Part shown: piece by piece, positions 1 through 7,898 of the stretch | How positions within the stretch are numbered: position 1 is the stretch's first letter | How the letters are laid out: the number at the start of each line of letters is the position of its first letter | Source of the DNA: Castellaniella sp034007085 | GTDB taxonomy: Bacteria > Pseudomonadota > Gammaproteobacteria > Burkholderiales > Burkholderiaceae_B | DNA length: 23,463 nt | Reading direction: 5' to 3' | Assembly: GCF_034007085.1 (NCBI RefSeq) | Contig: NZ_JAVERO010000025.1 | Location: 1 to 23,463 of the forward strand | Position numbers and translations under genes: made by a program | Notes under the pieces: generated by a model | The model's database searches: none | The model's input: the letters and a program-made list of their open reading frames with translations, nothing else | What the model was told of the DNA's origin: nothing

Positions 1-1546
1 GCGCCCCCCCCGTCAGTCCGTCGGAACGCAAGGAGACCTCGATCCCCGTCTGGCGGCGGAACCGCGCCACGGCCTCTTCGGCGGCATCGAGCAGCCCGCC
101 TTCACCCAACTGGGTACGGAAATTGTTCAGCAGTTCGCGCACGTCCTGGTAGCTTTCGTCCACCCCAGTGCGCAACAGCGGCACGATCTCGCGGATCTCG
201 TCCAGGTCGGCCCGGCCGGCCGCGCGGTCCAGCAGCTGCAATTGCAGATTGAGGAAATTCAGGCCCTGGGCAATGCTGTCGTGCAGCCCCTGCGCGACCA
301 GATTGCGTTCTTGTTCCATGGCCAGCTGGCGTGCCTGGCCGCTCAGGCGCCGGTTCTGGACCGCCACCCCCAGGTGCAGCCCCAGGGTTTCCAGCAGGTG
401 GATCTGCTCTGCCCCCAGAGGATGCGGCTCGCGGAAATACAGCGTGAATTCGCCCAGCACGTCCTCCTGGGTGTGCACCCGGAACGCGGCCGATTCGGGA
501 AAGCGCCTGGTGTCCTCTGGTCCCGCCGTCATGGAAATACGCGCCCGATCGCCCTGAGGCCCATGCAGCCGGATCGCCGCACCATCCGCGCCAAAGCGCT
601 GGATCACCCGGTCCAGGAACCCCCGGCAGACGGCTTCGATGTCGTTGGGCCGGTTCAGAAAGGCCGCCATGTCGTAGAGCGCGGACAGGACTGCATTCTG
701 GCTGCCGAGCTGGGCAGTTTTTTCAGCCACCCGGGCTTCCAGGTCGCTGTAGAGCCCCTGCAGTTCGTCGGCCATGCGGTTGAATCCACGCGCCAGCACG
801 CCGAATTCATCGAGCCGGTCCACGGGCAGCCGCACGCCGAATTCCCGCTGCGCCATCCGCTGCAGGCCGTCCTGCAGGCGGCGCACCGGGTGGATGATCC
901 ACAAGTACAGCAGATAGACCAGGGCCAATGTCCCGGCGCAGGCCATGGCAATCAACATGGCCTGCGAAAAACGCAGGCGGCTGGTCTTGCGGGCGCTGTC
1001 GTCTTCGATCATGCGCACCAGACGGTCGGCCTGGGCCACGAAATCCGGCAACAGATCCAGATAGACACGCACCGATTCGCCCGAGCGCACCGCCCGGGCA
1101 GCAGGCACCAGATGGTCCTGCCAGAGCATCGTGACTTGTTCCATCTGCGCCCGGATCCGGGGATCGTGCGGCAAGGCCAGGGGTCGGGCCGCATCCCCAT
1201 CGCGGATAAGGCCCAGGATCCTCGTCTGGGTAGAGAGCAGGTCGTCCAGGGCCGGTGGGCTGAGCACGACGGCGCGATCCGGGTTCACGCCAGGCGCCGG
1301 GGAAATCCCGGCGCGCCCCGTCGCGTCGCGCAACAGGGCAATGACGACCTGATTGGCGCGCATCCGCAGACTGCCGGCATCGTTGATCGCTGCGCCGGCG
1401 CCTTCAAGTTGCCAGGACAGCCACAAGGTCCAGCCGATCATGCCCAGCACGATGACCAGCACGACCGCCGTGGTCGCAATGATGCGCGTCGAGAGACGAT
1501 AGCGAAAGGCCGGCGTGTCCAGGTAAGGGGGATTCGGGTAGTCCAT
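1..1546 (-). CDS. narX: NarX-type nitrate/nitrite sensor histidine kinase (C-terminus beyond window)
   Basis: Membrane sensor kinase that should detect nitrate/nitrite outside the cytoplasmic membrane and phosphorylate a NarL-type regulator. I translated it from the ATG at 1546 on the minus strand; 515 codons are open to the window edge. Visible in order: TM1 about 21-44; a periplasmic P-box-like stretch at 54-65 (INDAGSLRMRAN), very close to the nitrate-binding P-box of NarX; TM2 about 194-216; HAMP about 217-265; a GAF-like segment about 290-400; and a HisKA_3 phosphoacceptor region with the H-box LHDSIAQ, His422. The ATPase domain is missing only because the window ends. No good Shine-Dalgarno precedes the ATG; a GTG eight codons upstream is an alternative start. 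It follows the carbonic anhydrase by 64 bp and shares its strand with narK, which supports the nitrate assignment. A response-regulator gene would be expected just outside the left edge. An octa-G tract lies at 4-11. Confidence 0.82.
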   Translation of the reverse strand, partial: MDYPNPPYLDTPAFRYRLSTRIIATTAVVLVIVLGMIGWTLWLSWQLEGAGAAINDAGSLRMRANQVVIALLRDATGRAGISPAPGVNPDRAVVLSPPALDDLLSTQTRILGLIRDGDAARPLALPHDPRIRAQMEQVTMLWQDHLVPAARAVRSGESVRVYLDLLPDFVAQADRLVRMIEDDSARKTSRLRFSQAMLIAMACAGTLALVYLLYLWIIHPVRRLQDGLQRMAQREFGVRLPVDRLDEFGVLARGFNRMADELQGLYSDLEARVAEKTAQLGSQNAVLSALYDMAAFLNRPNDIEAVCRGFLDRVIQRFGADGAAIRLHGPQGDRARISMTAGPEDTRRFPESAAFRVHTQEDVLGEFTLYFREPHPLGAEQIHLLETLGLHLGVAVQNRRLSGQARQLAMEQERNLVAQGLHDSIAQGLNFLNLQLQLLDRAAGRADLDEIREIVPLLRTGVDESYQDVRELLNNFRTQLGEGGLLDAAEEAVARFRRQTGIEVSLRSDGLTGGA

Positions 1547-1610
1547 GCAAAACGGGAAGACTGTCGGCACGTAGCCAGGAACACGGAACTGGCAATCGGC
1601 GCACGGCGCG

Positions 1611-2333
1611 TCAGGCCAGTATAACGGCCGCCGCCGGATCGGCCCCGCCATCGACTGTGGCCGGCAGATGCAGGTGGGGTTCGAAACCCGGTTCGGACAG
1701 ACACAGGGGCAGGAAGGCGTCCGCCTGCGGCGAGTAGGCTTCGAGTTCGCCACGGGCCATGTCGAAATGCCAGCCATGCAGCGACAGGCGGCCCTGTTCG
1801 CGCCGTTGGCGCACGCAGGCAAAGCTTTCGAGATTGCGCAGCGAGACCTTGATCGCAGCCTTTTCGCACGCACGGCAACACATCTCGAAAGGTGCACCCG
1901 GCATGCGTGCCATGACCTCGCGCCGAGCCGGTTCGGCCACCGAAACCCAACGCCCGACCACCCCCGCTTCGTCCTGGGTCGTGAAGGACTGGGCCATCAG
2001 GGCCCGAATGCCGCCGCACTGGCTGTGCCCGAGGATGATGATGCGTTCGACGGCCAGTTGCTCAACGGCGAACTGGATCGCCGCCAGCACCCCTTGGTGG
2101 CTGTCGCCCCGGCCATAAGGCGGCACGAGATTGGCGACATTGCGCACGACGAACAGTTCGCCGGGTTCGCACCCCAGCATCAGGGCTGGGTCCATCCTGG
2201 AATCGCAGCAGGAGATCACCAGGGTGGCGGGACGCTGGCCGGTGCATAAATCCTGGTACAGCGCAGGATGGTCCTGATAGTAGCGCTGGCGAAATTCCTT
2301 GAAACCGCCCAGAAGTCGCTGGATATCATGCAC
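1611..2333 (-). CDS. Beta-class carbonic anhydrase
   Basis: Cytoplasmic zinc enzyme interconverting CO2 and bicarbonate. The zinc-site pattern is complete: CCDSRMDP (Cys42 with the Asp44-Arg46 dyad) and GHSQCGG (His103, Cys106), numbered from the chosen start; VVRNVAN between them is typical of the family. I chose the GTG at 2333 over the ATG at 2423. The GTG follows an AAGGGG ribosome site by 7 nt, lies 25 bp after the narK stop, and gives a normal 240-aa length. The ATG would overlap narK by 65 bp and add a low-complexity tail. It is probably cotranscribed with narK and narX. A carbonic anhydrase is not a usual partner of these genes; its role there is unknown and it may simply be a housekeeping enzyme inserted in the unit. 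Confidence 0.92.
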   Translation of the reverse strand: MHDIQRLLGGFKEFRQRYYQDHPALYQDLCTGQRPATLVISCCDSRMDPALMLGCEPGELFVVRNVANLVPPYGRGDSHQGVLAAIQFAVEQLAVERIIILGHSQCGGIRALMAQSFTTQDEAGVVGRWVSVAEPARREVMARMPGAPFEMCCRACEKAAIKVSLRNLESFACVRQRREQGRLSLHGWHFDMARGELEAYSPQADAFLPLCLSEPGFEPHLHLPATVDGGADPAAAVILA

Positions 2334-2358
2334 GGCCGTTCCCCTTGCAAAACCCGGA

Positions 2359-3639
2359 TCAGGCGGCGTCGGCAGCCAGTTGCTGCGGCGTCCCGGACTG
2401 GCGTTCACGCTGTGCTTCGCCACGGAAGCTGTAGTGCATCCAGATCAGGGAGACGCAGACCGTGCCGTACATCAGCATGAAGCAGCTGGAATTGATGCCT
2501 GTGAAATCGAGCAGCGCGCCGAACATGATCGGCAGGATGAAGCCGCCCAGGCCGCCAGCCAGACCCACGATACCGGATACCGCACCGATGTTGCCGTCAT
2601 AGTCATTGGAGATGAACTTGAACACGGACGCCTTGCCGATCGCCATCGCAAACCCTACGACGAACATCAGGATGGTGAATACCGTGGGGCTGAGCGCCAG
2701 ATGGAAGGACAGCGGCCCGGAAGTGGTCTGGATCGTGAAGTCGGTCTTCGGGTAGCTGAGGATGAAGAACGCCACCCAGGCTATCCACATCACCCACCAG
2801 GTCGTGCGGTAGGCACCAAAGCGATCGGAGATCCACCCGCCCAGGGCGCGCAGCACCCCGCCCGGCAGGGAAAAGCAGGCGGCAAGGAAGGCAGCCGTGC
2901 TGATGCTGAAGCCGTATTCATCGACATAGTAGTGCACCATCCAGAGCGCCAAGCCGACATAGCCGCCGAACACGACCGAGTAGTACTGGCTGTAGCGCCA
3001 GACCCGGGGGTCGCGCAGCAGCTTGATCTGGGCCCGGAAGCCCCCGCTGGACGCCGCCTGCAGGTGGGAAGGATCTGTGGCGCTGAACAGCCAGAACAGA
3101 CACGCTGTGACCAGCAGACCGATGGAATACACCTGCGGCACGATGGTCCAGGCGCCGCCGGCAGCCACGATCAGGGCCGGCGCCACGAATTTGGTCAGGG
3201 CCGCTCCCGTATTGCCGGCACCGAACACGCCCATGGCGAACCCTTGCCGATCGCGCTTGAACCAGCGGGCCACATACGGCGTTCCCACGGAAAACGTGCC
3301 CCCTACCAGGCCGACGAACAACGCCAGGACCAGGAACTGCCAGTACTGAGTGGCATAGGACATGAGCCAGATCGGCACCACGGCCACGATCATGGTCATG
3401 AAGAACACGATGCGCCCGCCGTAACGGTCGGTCCAGATGCCCAGGGGCACCCGCACCAGCGAACCGGACAGGACCGGCATGGCCGCCAACAGGCCGAACT
3501 GGGTTTCGGACAGGCCGAGCTGGGTCTTGATGGGCAGGCCCAGCACGGCGAACATCATCCAGACGGCAAAACAGATCGTAAACGCGAACGTGCTGGATAT
3601 CAGCACGGACAGGGCTTTTCGAGAAGAAGATTGGGTCAT
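2359..3639 (-). CDS. narK: NarK-type nitrate/nitrite transporter (MFS, NNP family)
   Basis: Twelve-helix major facilitator protein of 426 aa, expected in the cytoplasmic membrane to import nitrate (NarK1-like) and/or export nitrite. Family signatures seen: TM2 motif GSLVRVPLGIWTDRYGGR containing the substrate-binding arginine region, a glycine/asparagine motif FGAGNTGAALTK in TM5, and the second nitrate signature GLAGGLGGFILP in TM11. The length fits single-domain NarK1 rather than fused NarK1-NarK2. The ATG at 3639 has only a weak ribosome site (AAGG about 13 nt upstream). It heads a minus-strand unit with carbonic anhydrase and narX and is divergent from the YccS-like gene. I found no convincing FNR/Anr box upstream. 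Direction of transport cannot be told from sequence alone. Confidence 0.88.
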   Translation of the reverse strand: MTQSSSRKALSVLISSTFAFTICFAVWMMFAVLGLPIKTQLGLSETQFGLLAAMPVLSGSLVRVPLGIWTDRYGGRIVFFMTMIVAVVPIWLMSYATQYWQFLVLALFVGLVGGTFSVGTPYVARWFKRDRQGFAMGVFGAGNTGAALTKFVAPALIVAAGGAWTIVPQVYSIGLLVTACLFWLFSATDPSHLQAASSGGFRAQIKLLRDPRVWRYSQYYSVVFGGYVGLALWMVHYYVDEYGFSISTAAFLAACFSLPGGVLRALGGWISDRFGAYRTTWWVMWIAWVAFFILSYPKTDFTIQTTSGPLSFHLALSPTVFTILMFVVGFAMAIGKASVFKFISNDYDGNIGAVSGIVGLAGGLGGFILPIMFGALLDFTGINSSCFMLMYGTVCVSLIWMHYSFRGEAQRERQSGTPQQLAADAA

Positions 3640-3690
3640 GGTGGAATTGGCCTTATCAAGCGGGAAATCCGCATGACCACAGCATACGAA

Positions 3691-3708
3691 ATCCGGGCTT
3701 TCCCGGAT
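3691..3708. repeat. Perfect inverted repeat in narK leader/promoter region
   Basis: ATCCGGG, a 4-nt spacer, then CCCGGAT: a perfect 7-bp inverted repeat about 50-70 bp upstream of the narK start. It could be a regulator site or an RNA hairpin in the narK leader. No regulator can be named. Confidence 0.5.
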
Positions 3709-3734
3709 ATCGGTCTCATGACCTGCCCTTGCCT

Positions 3735-3758
3735 GCCGGAGTAACTAGATACTCCGGC
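3735..3758. promoter_or_regulatory. Perfect 9-bp inverted repeat, candidate operator between narK and yccS
   Basis: GCCGGAGTA, 6-nt spacer, TACTCCGGC: a perfect dyad centred at 3746.5. It sits just upstream of a TATACT -10-like hexamer (3770-3775) that points to the plus-strand gene starting at 3806. It has the geometry of a dimeric-regulator operator. The TACT halves resemble NarL heptamer beginnings but are arranged outward, unlike the usual 7-2-7 site. Confidence 0.45.
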
Positions 3759-3769
3759 CAGGTGTTTTC

Positions 3770-3775
3770 TATACT
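3770..3775 (+). promoter_or_regulatory. Candidate -10 box (TATACT) for the YccS-like gene
   Basis: TATACT matches the sigma-70 -10 consensus at 5 of 6 positions and lies about 31 bp before the ATG at 3806. No good -35 is visible at 16-18 bp; the palindrome at 3735-3758 occupies that place, as expected for a regulated promoter. Confidence 0.35.
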
Positions 3776-3805
3776 TCCGCATACCTGCCACTGGATGCCG
3801 GCCGC

Positions 3806-6013
3806 ATGATCTTGTCCACTTCACACCTGCAGCGTTTCTTCTACAGCCACTATTTCCATGGTGGACTGCGCCAGGCTGCGGGTGTGCTGCTGCCTGCCCT
3901 GGTGCTGTCGGGCGTCTTCGGCTGGCACACCGCTGGTTTCGTAGCTGCGGTGGGTGCTGCCTGCGTGGCCATCCTGGACCAGCCTGGCGGCCCCCGGCGC
4001 TACGGCCTGAACGGCATGTTCGCCGCCCTGTGCCTGGGGTCCGCCACCACGGCCCTGACCGGGTTGGCCTCCAGCTATGTCCTGGCCATCTGGCTGATCG
4101 TGCCTGTGCTGTGCTTCGGCTTCTCGATGCTGACGGTCTATGGCAAGCACGGCGGGCTGCTGGGCTTTGCCTGCCTGCTGATCATGACGCTGACCCTGCG
4201 CACGCCACTGACGCCCGCCGACGTGCTGCAACACACCTTGACCTCGTTCCTGGGGGGGGCCTTCTACCTGCTCTACAGCACAGCTGTCCACCGACTGCTG
4301 TGGCATCGAGAGGAACAGCAAGCCCTGTCCGTGGCGCTGTTCGCCACTGCTGACTATATCGCCGCACGTGCCTGTTTCTACGACATCCAGCAGGATCTGG
4401 ACGACAGCTACCGCACGCTGATCCACCGCCAGGCCCTGATGACCGAGGCCCATCAGGCCGCCCGCGACATGGTGCTGCGCGAACTGCCGCACGGGGATGC
4501 CACCCATGCCGATCGGCTGCGCCAAGGACTGCTCAATCTGTTCGTCGACATGATCAACCTGCTCGACAGCATGGTCGCTACCCACACGGATTACGCCACC
4601 CTGCGACACGCACTGCCCGACAGCGACATCCTGTTGTTCGTGCGCGACGCCATGCGCAAGCTCGCGGCCAATGTGGACAGCCTGGCCCTGAACGTCGCGC
4701 GCAACCGCCGCCACCGCGTCCGCAACAGCGTCAAGGCCGAACTGCGCGCCCTGGAATTCGAATTGCAGCAATTGCGCGAGCACGGTATGCCGCAGTCCGA
4801 TCCGGAACTCTACGCGCTGCTGGTCCAGGTGCTACGCCGGCTGCGCAACATGACCCGCCAGGTCGACCGCATGGCAGACCATTCAATCAACCCGGTGCCA
4901 CCGCAGACCGACCCGCAGCGCGCGAACCAGACGCTGAACCGGTTCCTGACGCGGCAGAAATGGCGCGTGGACCTGCTGACGCGCAATCTGAACCGCCGCT
5001 CCGCGCATTTCCGCTACGCCTTGCGCGTGGCGGTTGCAGCGCTGCTGGCGATGGTAGTGGGCGCCGGGCTGGCCCATGCCCCACTGGTCAACGCACTGGA
5101 CCCAGGCATGGCAGGCCATGGCTACTGGATCATCCTGACCGTGCTGATCATCATGAAACCGGGCTTCGCCCTGACCCGCCAGCGCAATGGCAAACGCCTG
5201 GCAGGCACGCTGATTGGCTGCGGGCTGTCGCTGCTGCTGTTCAGCCTGGTGGAAAATCCCCAGCTCTTTCTGTTCATCCTGGTGGCCAGCAGCGTGCTGG
5301 GCTACAGCCTGGTCCAGGTCAATTACACCCTGTCGGCCATGTTCAATACCCTGTTCGTCCTGCTGGTGTTCCATTTCCTGGCGCCGGGGTCCAATGCCGT
5401 CGTGGGCGAACGCCTGGCAGACACCGCGATCGGCAGCATCCTGGCGCTGACCTGCAGCTACATCCTGCCTTCCTGGGAACGCAACACCCTGAGCGAACTG
5501 GCCCGGGCACTGCGCGCCGCCAACCAGGCCTTCCTGCAAGCCGGCCAGGACTACGTCCACGCCTGCCGCACCGCGCGGGCAGCGGGCGCAGCCGAAGCCC
5601 CCGAAACCGAAGAAGCCCATGTCCGCTGGCGGCTGGCCCGCAAGGACGTGCACATTGCCTTCAGCAACTTCGCCTCGGCGTTCTACCGCATGATGGACGA
5701 GCCCGTCAGCCGCCAGCGCCACGTCCCCGAACTGAATCGCCTGCTGATCCAGAGCCACACACTGGCCTCGCAGATTGCCGCCGTGATCCCGCACCTGGCA
5801 CAGATCGACCACGAACCCGAAGGCATACTGCAAGCCCTGGCGGCCACCCAGGACGCCCTGGAAGGGCGGCCTGCCACGCCACCCAACGTCATCGAAACCG
5901 AGGGCGACTACGCGACCATCGCCTACCCCCTGCGCCAGATGATCAAGGCCGCGCAGCGCATCGACGAAGAAATGCAGGCGCTGAGCGCGCCTGTCAAACC
6001 GGCGCACCCATGA
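3806..6013 (+). CDS. yccS: FUSC-family (YccS/YhfK-like) inner membrane protein
   Basis: 735-aa membrane protein of the fusaric-acid-resistance-like (FUSC) superfamily, of the E. coli YccS type; the substrate is not known. It has two membrane blocks. The N-terminal block spans about residues 20-160. A long, mainly helical cytoplasmic domain covers about 165-385. The C-terminal FUSC block (about 400-560) contains the family motif YWIILTVLIIMKPGF followed by RQRNGKRLAGT around 438-468. A helical cytoplasmic tail follows. The ATG at 3806 is preceded by a weak ribosome site. The gene is divergent from narK and convergent with the TRAP large-permease gene, overlapping its 3' end by 20 bp. A run of eight G residues at 4252-4259 lies inside the reading frame (Gly-Gly in FLGGAFY), a possible slippage site. 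Confidence 0.85.
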   Translation: MILSTSHLQRFFYSHYFHGGLRQAAGVLLPALVLSGVFGWHTAGFVAAVGAACVAILDQPGGPRRYGLNGMFAALCLGSATTALTGLASSYVLAIWLIVPVLCFGFSMLTVYGKHGGLLGFACLLIMTLTLRTPLTPADVLQHTLTSFLGGAFYLLYSTAVHRLLWHREEQQALSVALFATADYIAARACFYDIQQDLDDSYRTLIHRQALMTEAHQAARDMVLRELPHGDATHADRLRQGLLNLFVDMINLLDSMVATHTDYATLRHALPDSDILLFVRDAMRKLAANVDSLALNVARNRRHRVRNSVKAELRALEFELQQLREHGMPQSDPELYALLVQVLRRLRNMTRQVDRMADHSINPVPPQTDPQRANQTLNRFLTRQKWRVDLLTRNLNRRSAHFRYALRVAVAALLAMVVGAGLAHAPLVNALDPGMAGHGYWIILTVLIIMKPGFALTRQRNGKRLAGTLIGCGLSLLLFSLVENPQLFLFILVASSVLGYSLVQVNYTLSAMFNTLFVLLVFHFLAPGSNAVVGERLADTAIGSILALTCSYILPSWERNTLSELARALRAANQAFLQAGQDYVHACRTARAAGAAEAPETEEAHVRWRLARKDVHIAFSNFASAFYRMMDEPVSRQRHVPELNRLLIQSHTLASQIAAVIPHLAQIDHEPEGILQALAATQDALEGRPATPPNVIETEGDYATIAYPLRQMIKAAQRIDEEMQALSAPVKPAHP

Positions 6014-7310
6014 CCAGATCGGGCAGCCAGGTAACAATCCCCGGGAACAGGCACAACAGCACGATGGCCGCCATCATCACCAGCACATAGGGCAGTGCCC
6101 CCTTGAGAATGGCCTGCGTGGGCACGTCTGGCGCGATAGCGTTCAGGACAAACAGATTCAGTCCTACCGGCGGGGTGATCAGGCCGATCTCCATATTGAT
6201 CGTCAGCACCACGGCGAACCAATAGGGGTCGAAGCCCGCCTCGGTGATGATGGGCAGCAGCAGCGGCGCGGCCATGACGATGATGGCCACCGGCGGCAGG
6301 AACATCCCCGCCACCAGCAGGAACACGTTGATCAGGCCCATCAGCAGCCAGCGATTGATCTCCAGCGCGGCGATCGCAGCAGCCAGGGTCTGGGTGATGA
6401 ACAGGGAAGACAGCGCGAAGGCGAACAGTTCGGCCGATGCCATGATCATCATGATCATGACGCTCTCGCGCATGGCGGCGCCGAACACATCGGTATAGGT
6501 TTTCAGGCGGCTCAGCCGGTAGATCAGCACAACCACCACCAGCGTCAGCAACGCGCCGGCGCCAGCGGCCTCGGACGGGGTGGCCACGCCACCGTACAGC
6601 ACGAACAGCATCCCCAGGATGATCAGCAACAGGGGCAGCACCTTGGGCAAGGCAGCCAGCCGATCACGCCAGGAATAGTCCTGGGTCCCAGCGCCAAAGC
6701 GAAACCCCTGACGGCGGGCATCGTACAGGGCCCAGGCCATGAACATGGCGGTCAGCAGCAGCCCAGGCAGCACGCCGGCCAGGAACAGCCGGCCGATCGA
6801 GGTCTGCGTCGAAATGCCATAGACGATCATGGTGACCGAGGGCGGAATCAGAATGCCCAGCGTCCCGCCCGCCGCGATCGATCCGGTAGCCACCGAGGCC
6901 GGATAGCCCCGCCCGAGCATTTCCGGGATGCCCATCTTGCCGATCGCCGCGCAGGTGGCCGGACTGGAGCCGGTCATGCCGGAAAAAATCGCACAAGCGC
7001 CGATGTTCGACAGGACCAGGCCACCGGGCACTTTGTGCAGCCAGCGGTCCAGGGCCTTGTACAAGTCACCGCCCGCCGGAGTGCCGGCCACGATGGCCCC
7101 CATCAGCACGAACATGGGAATGGCGACGTAACCCAGGTTGGCAATCCCGGAAAACATGGTCTCGGCCAGCACATAGATCACGTCCGGCCCCATGTCCAGA
7201 AACAGGCCGCCCACGGCAGCCAGGCCCAGCGCAAAGGCGATGGGCATGCCGGTGGCCAGCATCAGGCACAGGGCCAGCACGATACAGATCCCTGCGAGGG
7301 TGGGCGTCAT
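5994..7310 (-). CDS. TRAP transporter large permease (DctM-type), probably for malonate
   Basis: 438-aa, roughly twelve-helix permease that couples Na+ flow to uptake of the acid delivered by the binding protein. Typical DctM features seen: start MTPTLAG followed by a hydrophobic helix with TGMPIAFALG, FVLMGAIV, GMTGSSPATCAAIGKMGIPEM, AAGGTLGILIPPS, and LITPPVGLNLFV near the C-terminus. The ATG at 7310 overlaps the stop of the small permease (ATGA), so translation is coupled; a longer open frame upstream to 7853 is read-through of the small-permease region. Its location downstream of malonyl-CoA synthetase and decarboxylase genes suggests it is the MatM of a MatPQM malonate importer, which is inference from context. 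Its 3' end overlaps the YccS-like gene on the other strand by 20 bp. Confidence 0.9.
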   Translation of the reverse strand: MTPTLAGICIVLALCLMLATGMPIAFALGLAAVGGLFLDMGPDVIYVLAETMFSGIANLGYVAIPMFVLMGAIVAGTPAGGDLYKALDRWLHKVPGGLVLSNIGACAIFSGMTGSSPATCAAIGKMGIPEMLGRGYPASVATGSIAAGGTLGILIPPSVTMIVYGISTQTSIGRLFLAGVLPGLLLTAMFMAWALYDARRQGFRFGAGTQDYSWRDRLAALPKVLPLLLIILGMLFVLYGGVATPSEAAGAGALLTLVVVVLIYRLSRLKTYTDVFGAAMRESVMIMMIMASAELFAFALSSLFITQTLAAAIAALEINRWLLMGLINVFLLVAGMFLPPVAIIVMAAPLLLPIITEAGFDPYWFAVVLTINMEIGLITPPVGLNLFVLNAIAPDVPTQAILKGALPYVLVMMAAIVLLCLFPGIVTWLPDLVMGAPV

Positions 7311-7795
7311 GACGGCTCTCCCGACAGTTTCATGATTTCGACGACATACTGCAGACTCAGCAGGACAAAGCCGAACACGACGGGCGTCAACGGCATCCAC
7401 AGCGGCACCGCAGCGACGCTGGGGGTGGTCCAGCCGCCTTCCAGCGCCTCGAACAGGTGCAGTCCGGTCGCCGCAGTCATCAGGACGCAGAACGCCAGGC
7501 CCAGCCAGGCCCCAGCGCGGTCCATCCGGCGGCGGGTCCGGTCGCCCACCAGCATCTGAATGAAATCCACACCGACATGCCCCTTGGTCATGAGCACATA
7601 GGGCGCGCCCAGGAAAATGGCCGCTGTGGCACCGAACACCACGGCCTCGGTCTGCCAGATCGTAGCCGCACGGAACACATAGCGGATCAGGATCATCTGG
7701 CAGACCACCAGCATCGCAAACCCCAGCAGCAGGGCCGACAGCACCCCGCAGATGCGCGTCAGGCGTTCCACCCAGCGCATAAAGACTCGACTCAT
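7307..7795 (-). CDS. TRAP transporter small permease (DctQ-type), probably for malonate
   Basis: 162-aa, four-helix membrane subunit that partners the large permease. The hydrophobic segments, RYVFRAATIWQTEAVVF, the GAPYVLMTKGHVGVDF stretch and the final LQYVVEIMKL match the DctQ pattern, in which KGHV-VD after TM2 is characteristic. I chose the ATG at 7795 because AAGGAGG lies 5 nt upstream; the longer frame to 7843 adds 16 residues that include the ribosome-site region. It ends in the ATGA overlap with the large permease and lies 103 bp after the binding-protein gene. That gap holds a strong hairpin. Confidence 0.9.
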   Translation of the reverse strand: MSRVFMRWVERLTRICGVLSALLLGFAMLVVCQMILIRYVFRAATIWQTEAVVFGATAAIFLGAPYVLMTKGHVGVDFIQMLVGDRTRRRMDRAGAWLGLAFCVLMTAATGLHLFEALEGGWTTPSVAAVPLWMPLTPVVFGFVLLSLQYVVEIMKLSGEPS

Positions 7796-7858
7796 GCGAC
7801 CTCCTTGTGTGTCGCAGTGGAAAGAGGATGCCGGGCGCATCACCCGGGCGCATCCGCG

Positions 7859-7889
7859 CAGGCTGCCACCAACCTGCGGTGGCAGCCTG
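7859..7889 (-). other. Intercistronic hairpin between TRAP binding-protein and small-permease genes
   Basis: CAGGCTGCCACC and GGTGGCAGCCTG form a perfect 12-bp stem with a 7-nt loop. It lies 10 bp after the binding-protein stop and 63 bp before the small-permease start. No U-tract follows, so it is more likely a 3' mRNA stabiliser or attenuator than a full terminator. Such a structure would let the binding protein be made in excess of the permeases. Confidence 0.7.
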
Positions 7890-7898
7890 TCCTGGCCA

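Noticed and set aside
242..1624. Long open frame on the plus strand opposite narX (460 codons)
   Set aside because: It mirrors the codon bias of the sensor-kinase gene, has His/Gln/Arg-rich composition and no recognisable domain; the minus-strand protein is clearly real.
3646..3659. FNR/Anr-like site before narK
   Set aside because: Only one half (ATCAA) is good; the other half matches poorly at the correct spacing and it lies too close to the start codon.
2299..3744. Long plus-strand open frame opposite narK (481 codons)
   Set aside because: Low-complexity His/Asp/Gln-rich translation typical of the antisense of a GC-rich membrane-protein gene.
4883..6037. Minus-strand open frame opposite the YccS-like gene (384 codons)
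   Set aside because: Shadow of the FUSC-domain coding sequence; no start signal or domain.
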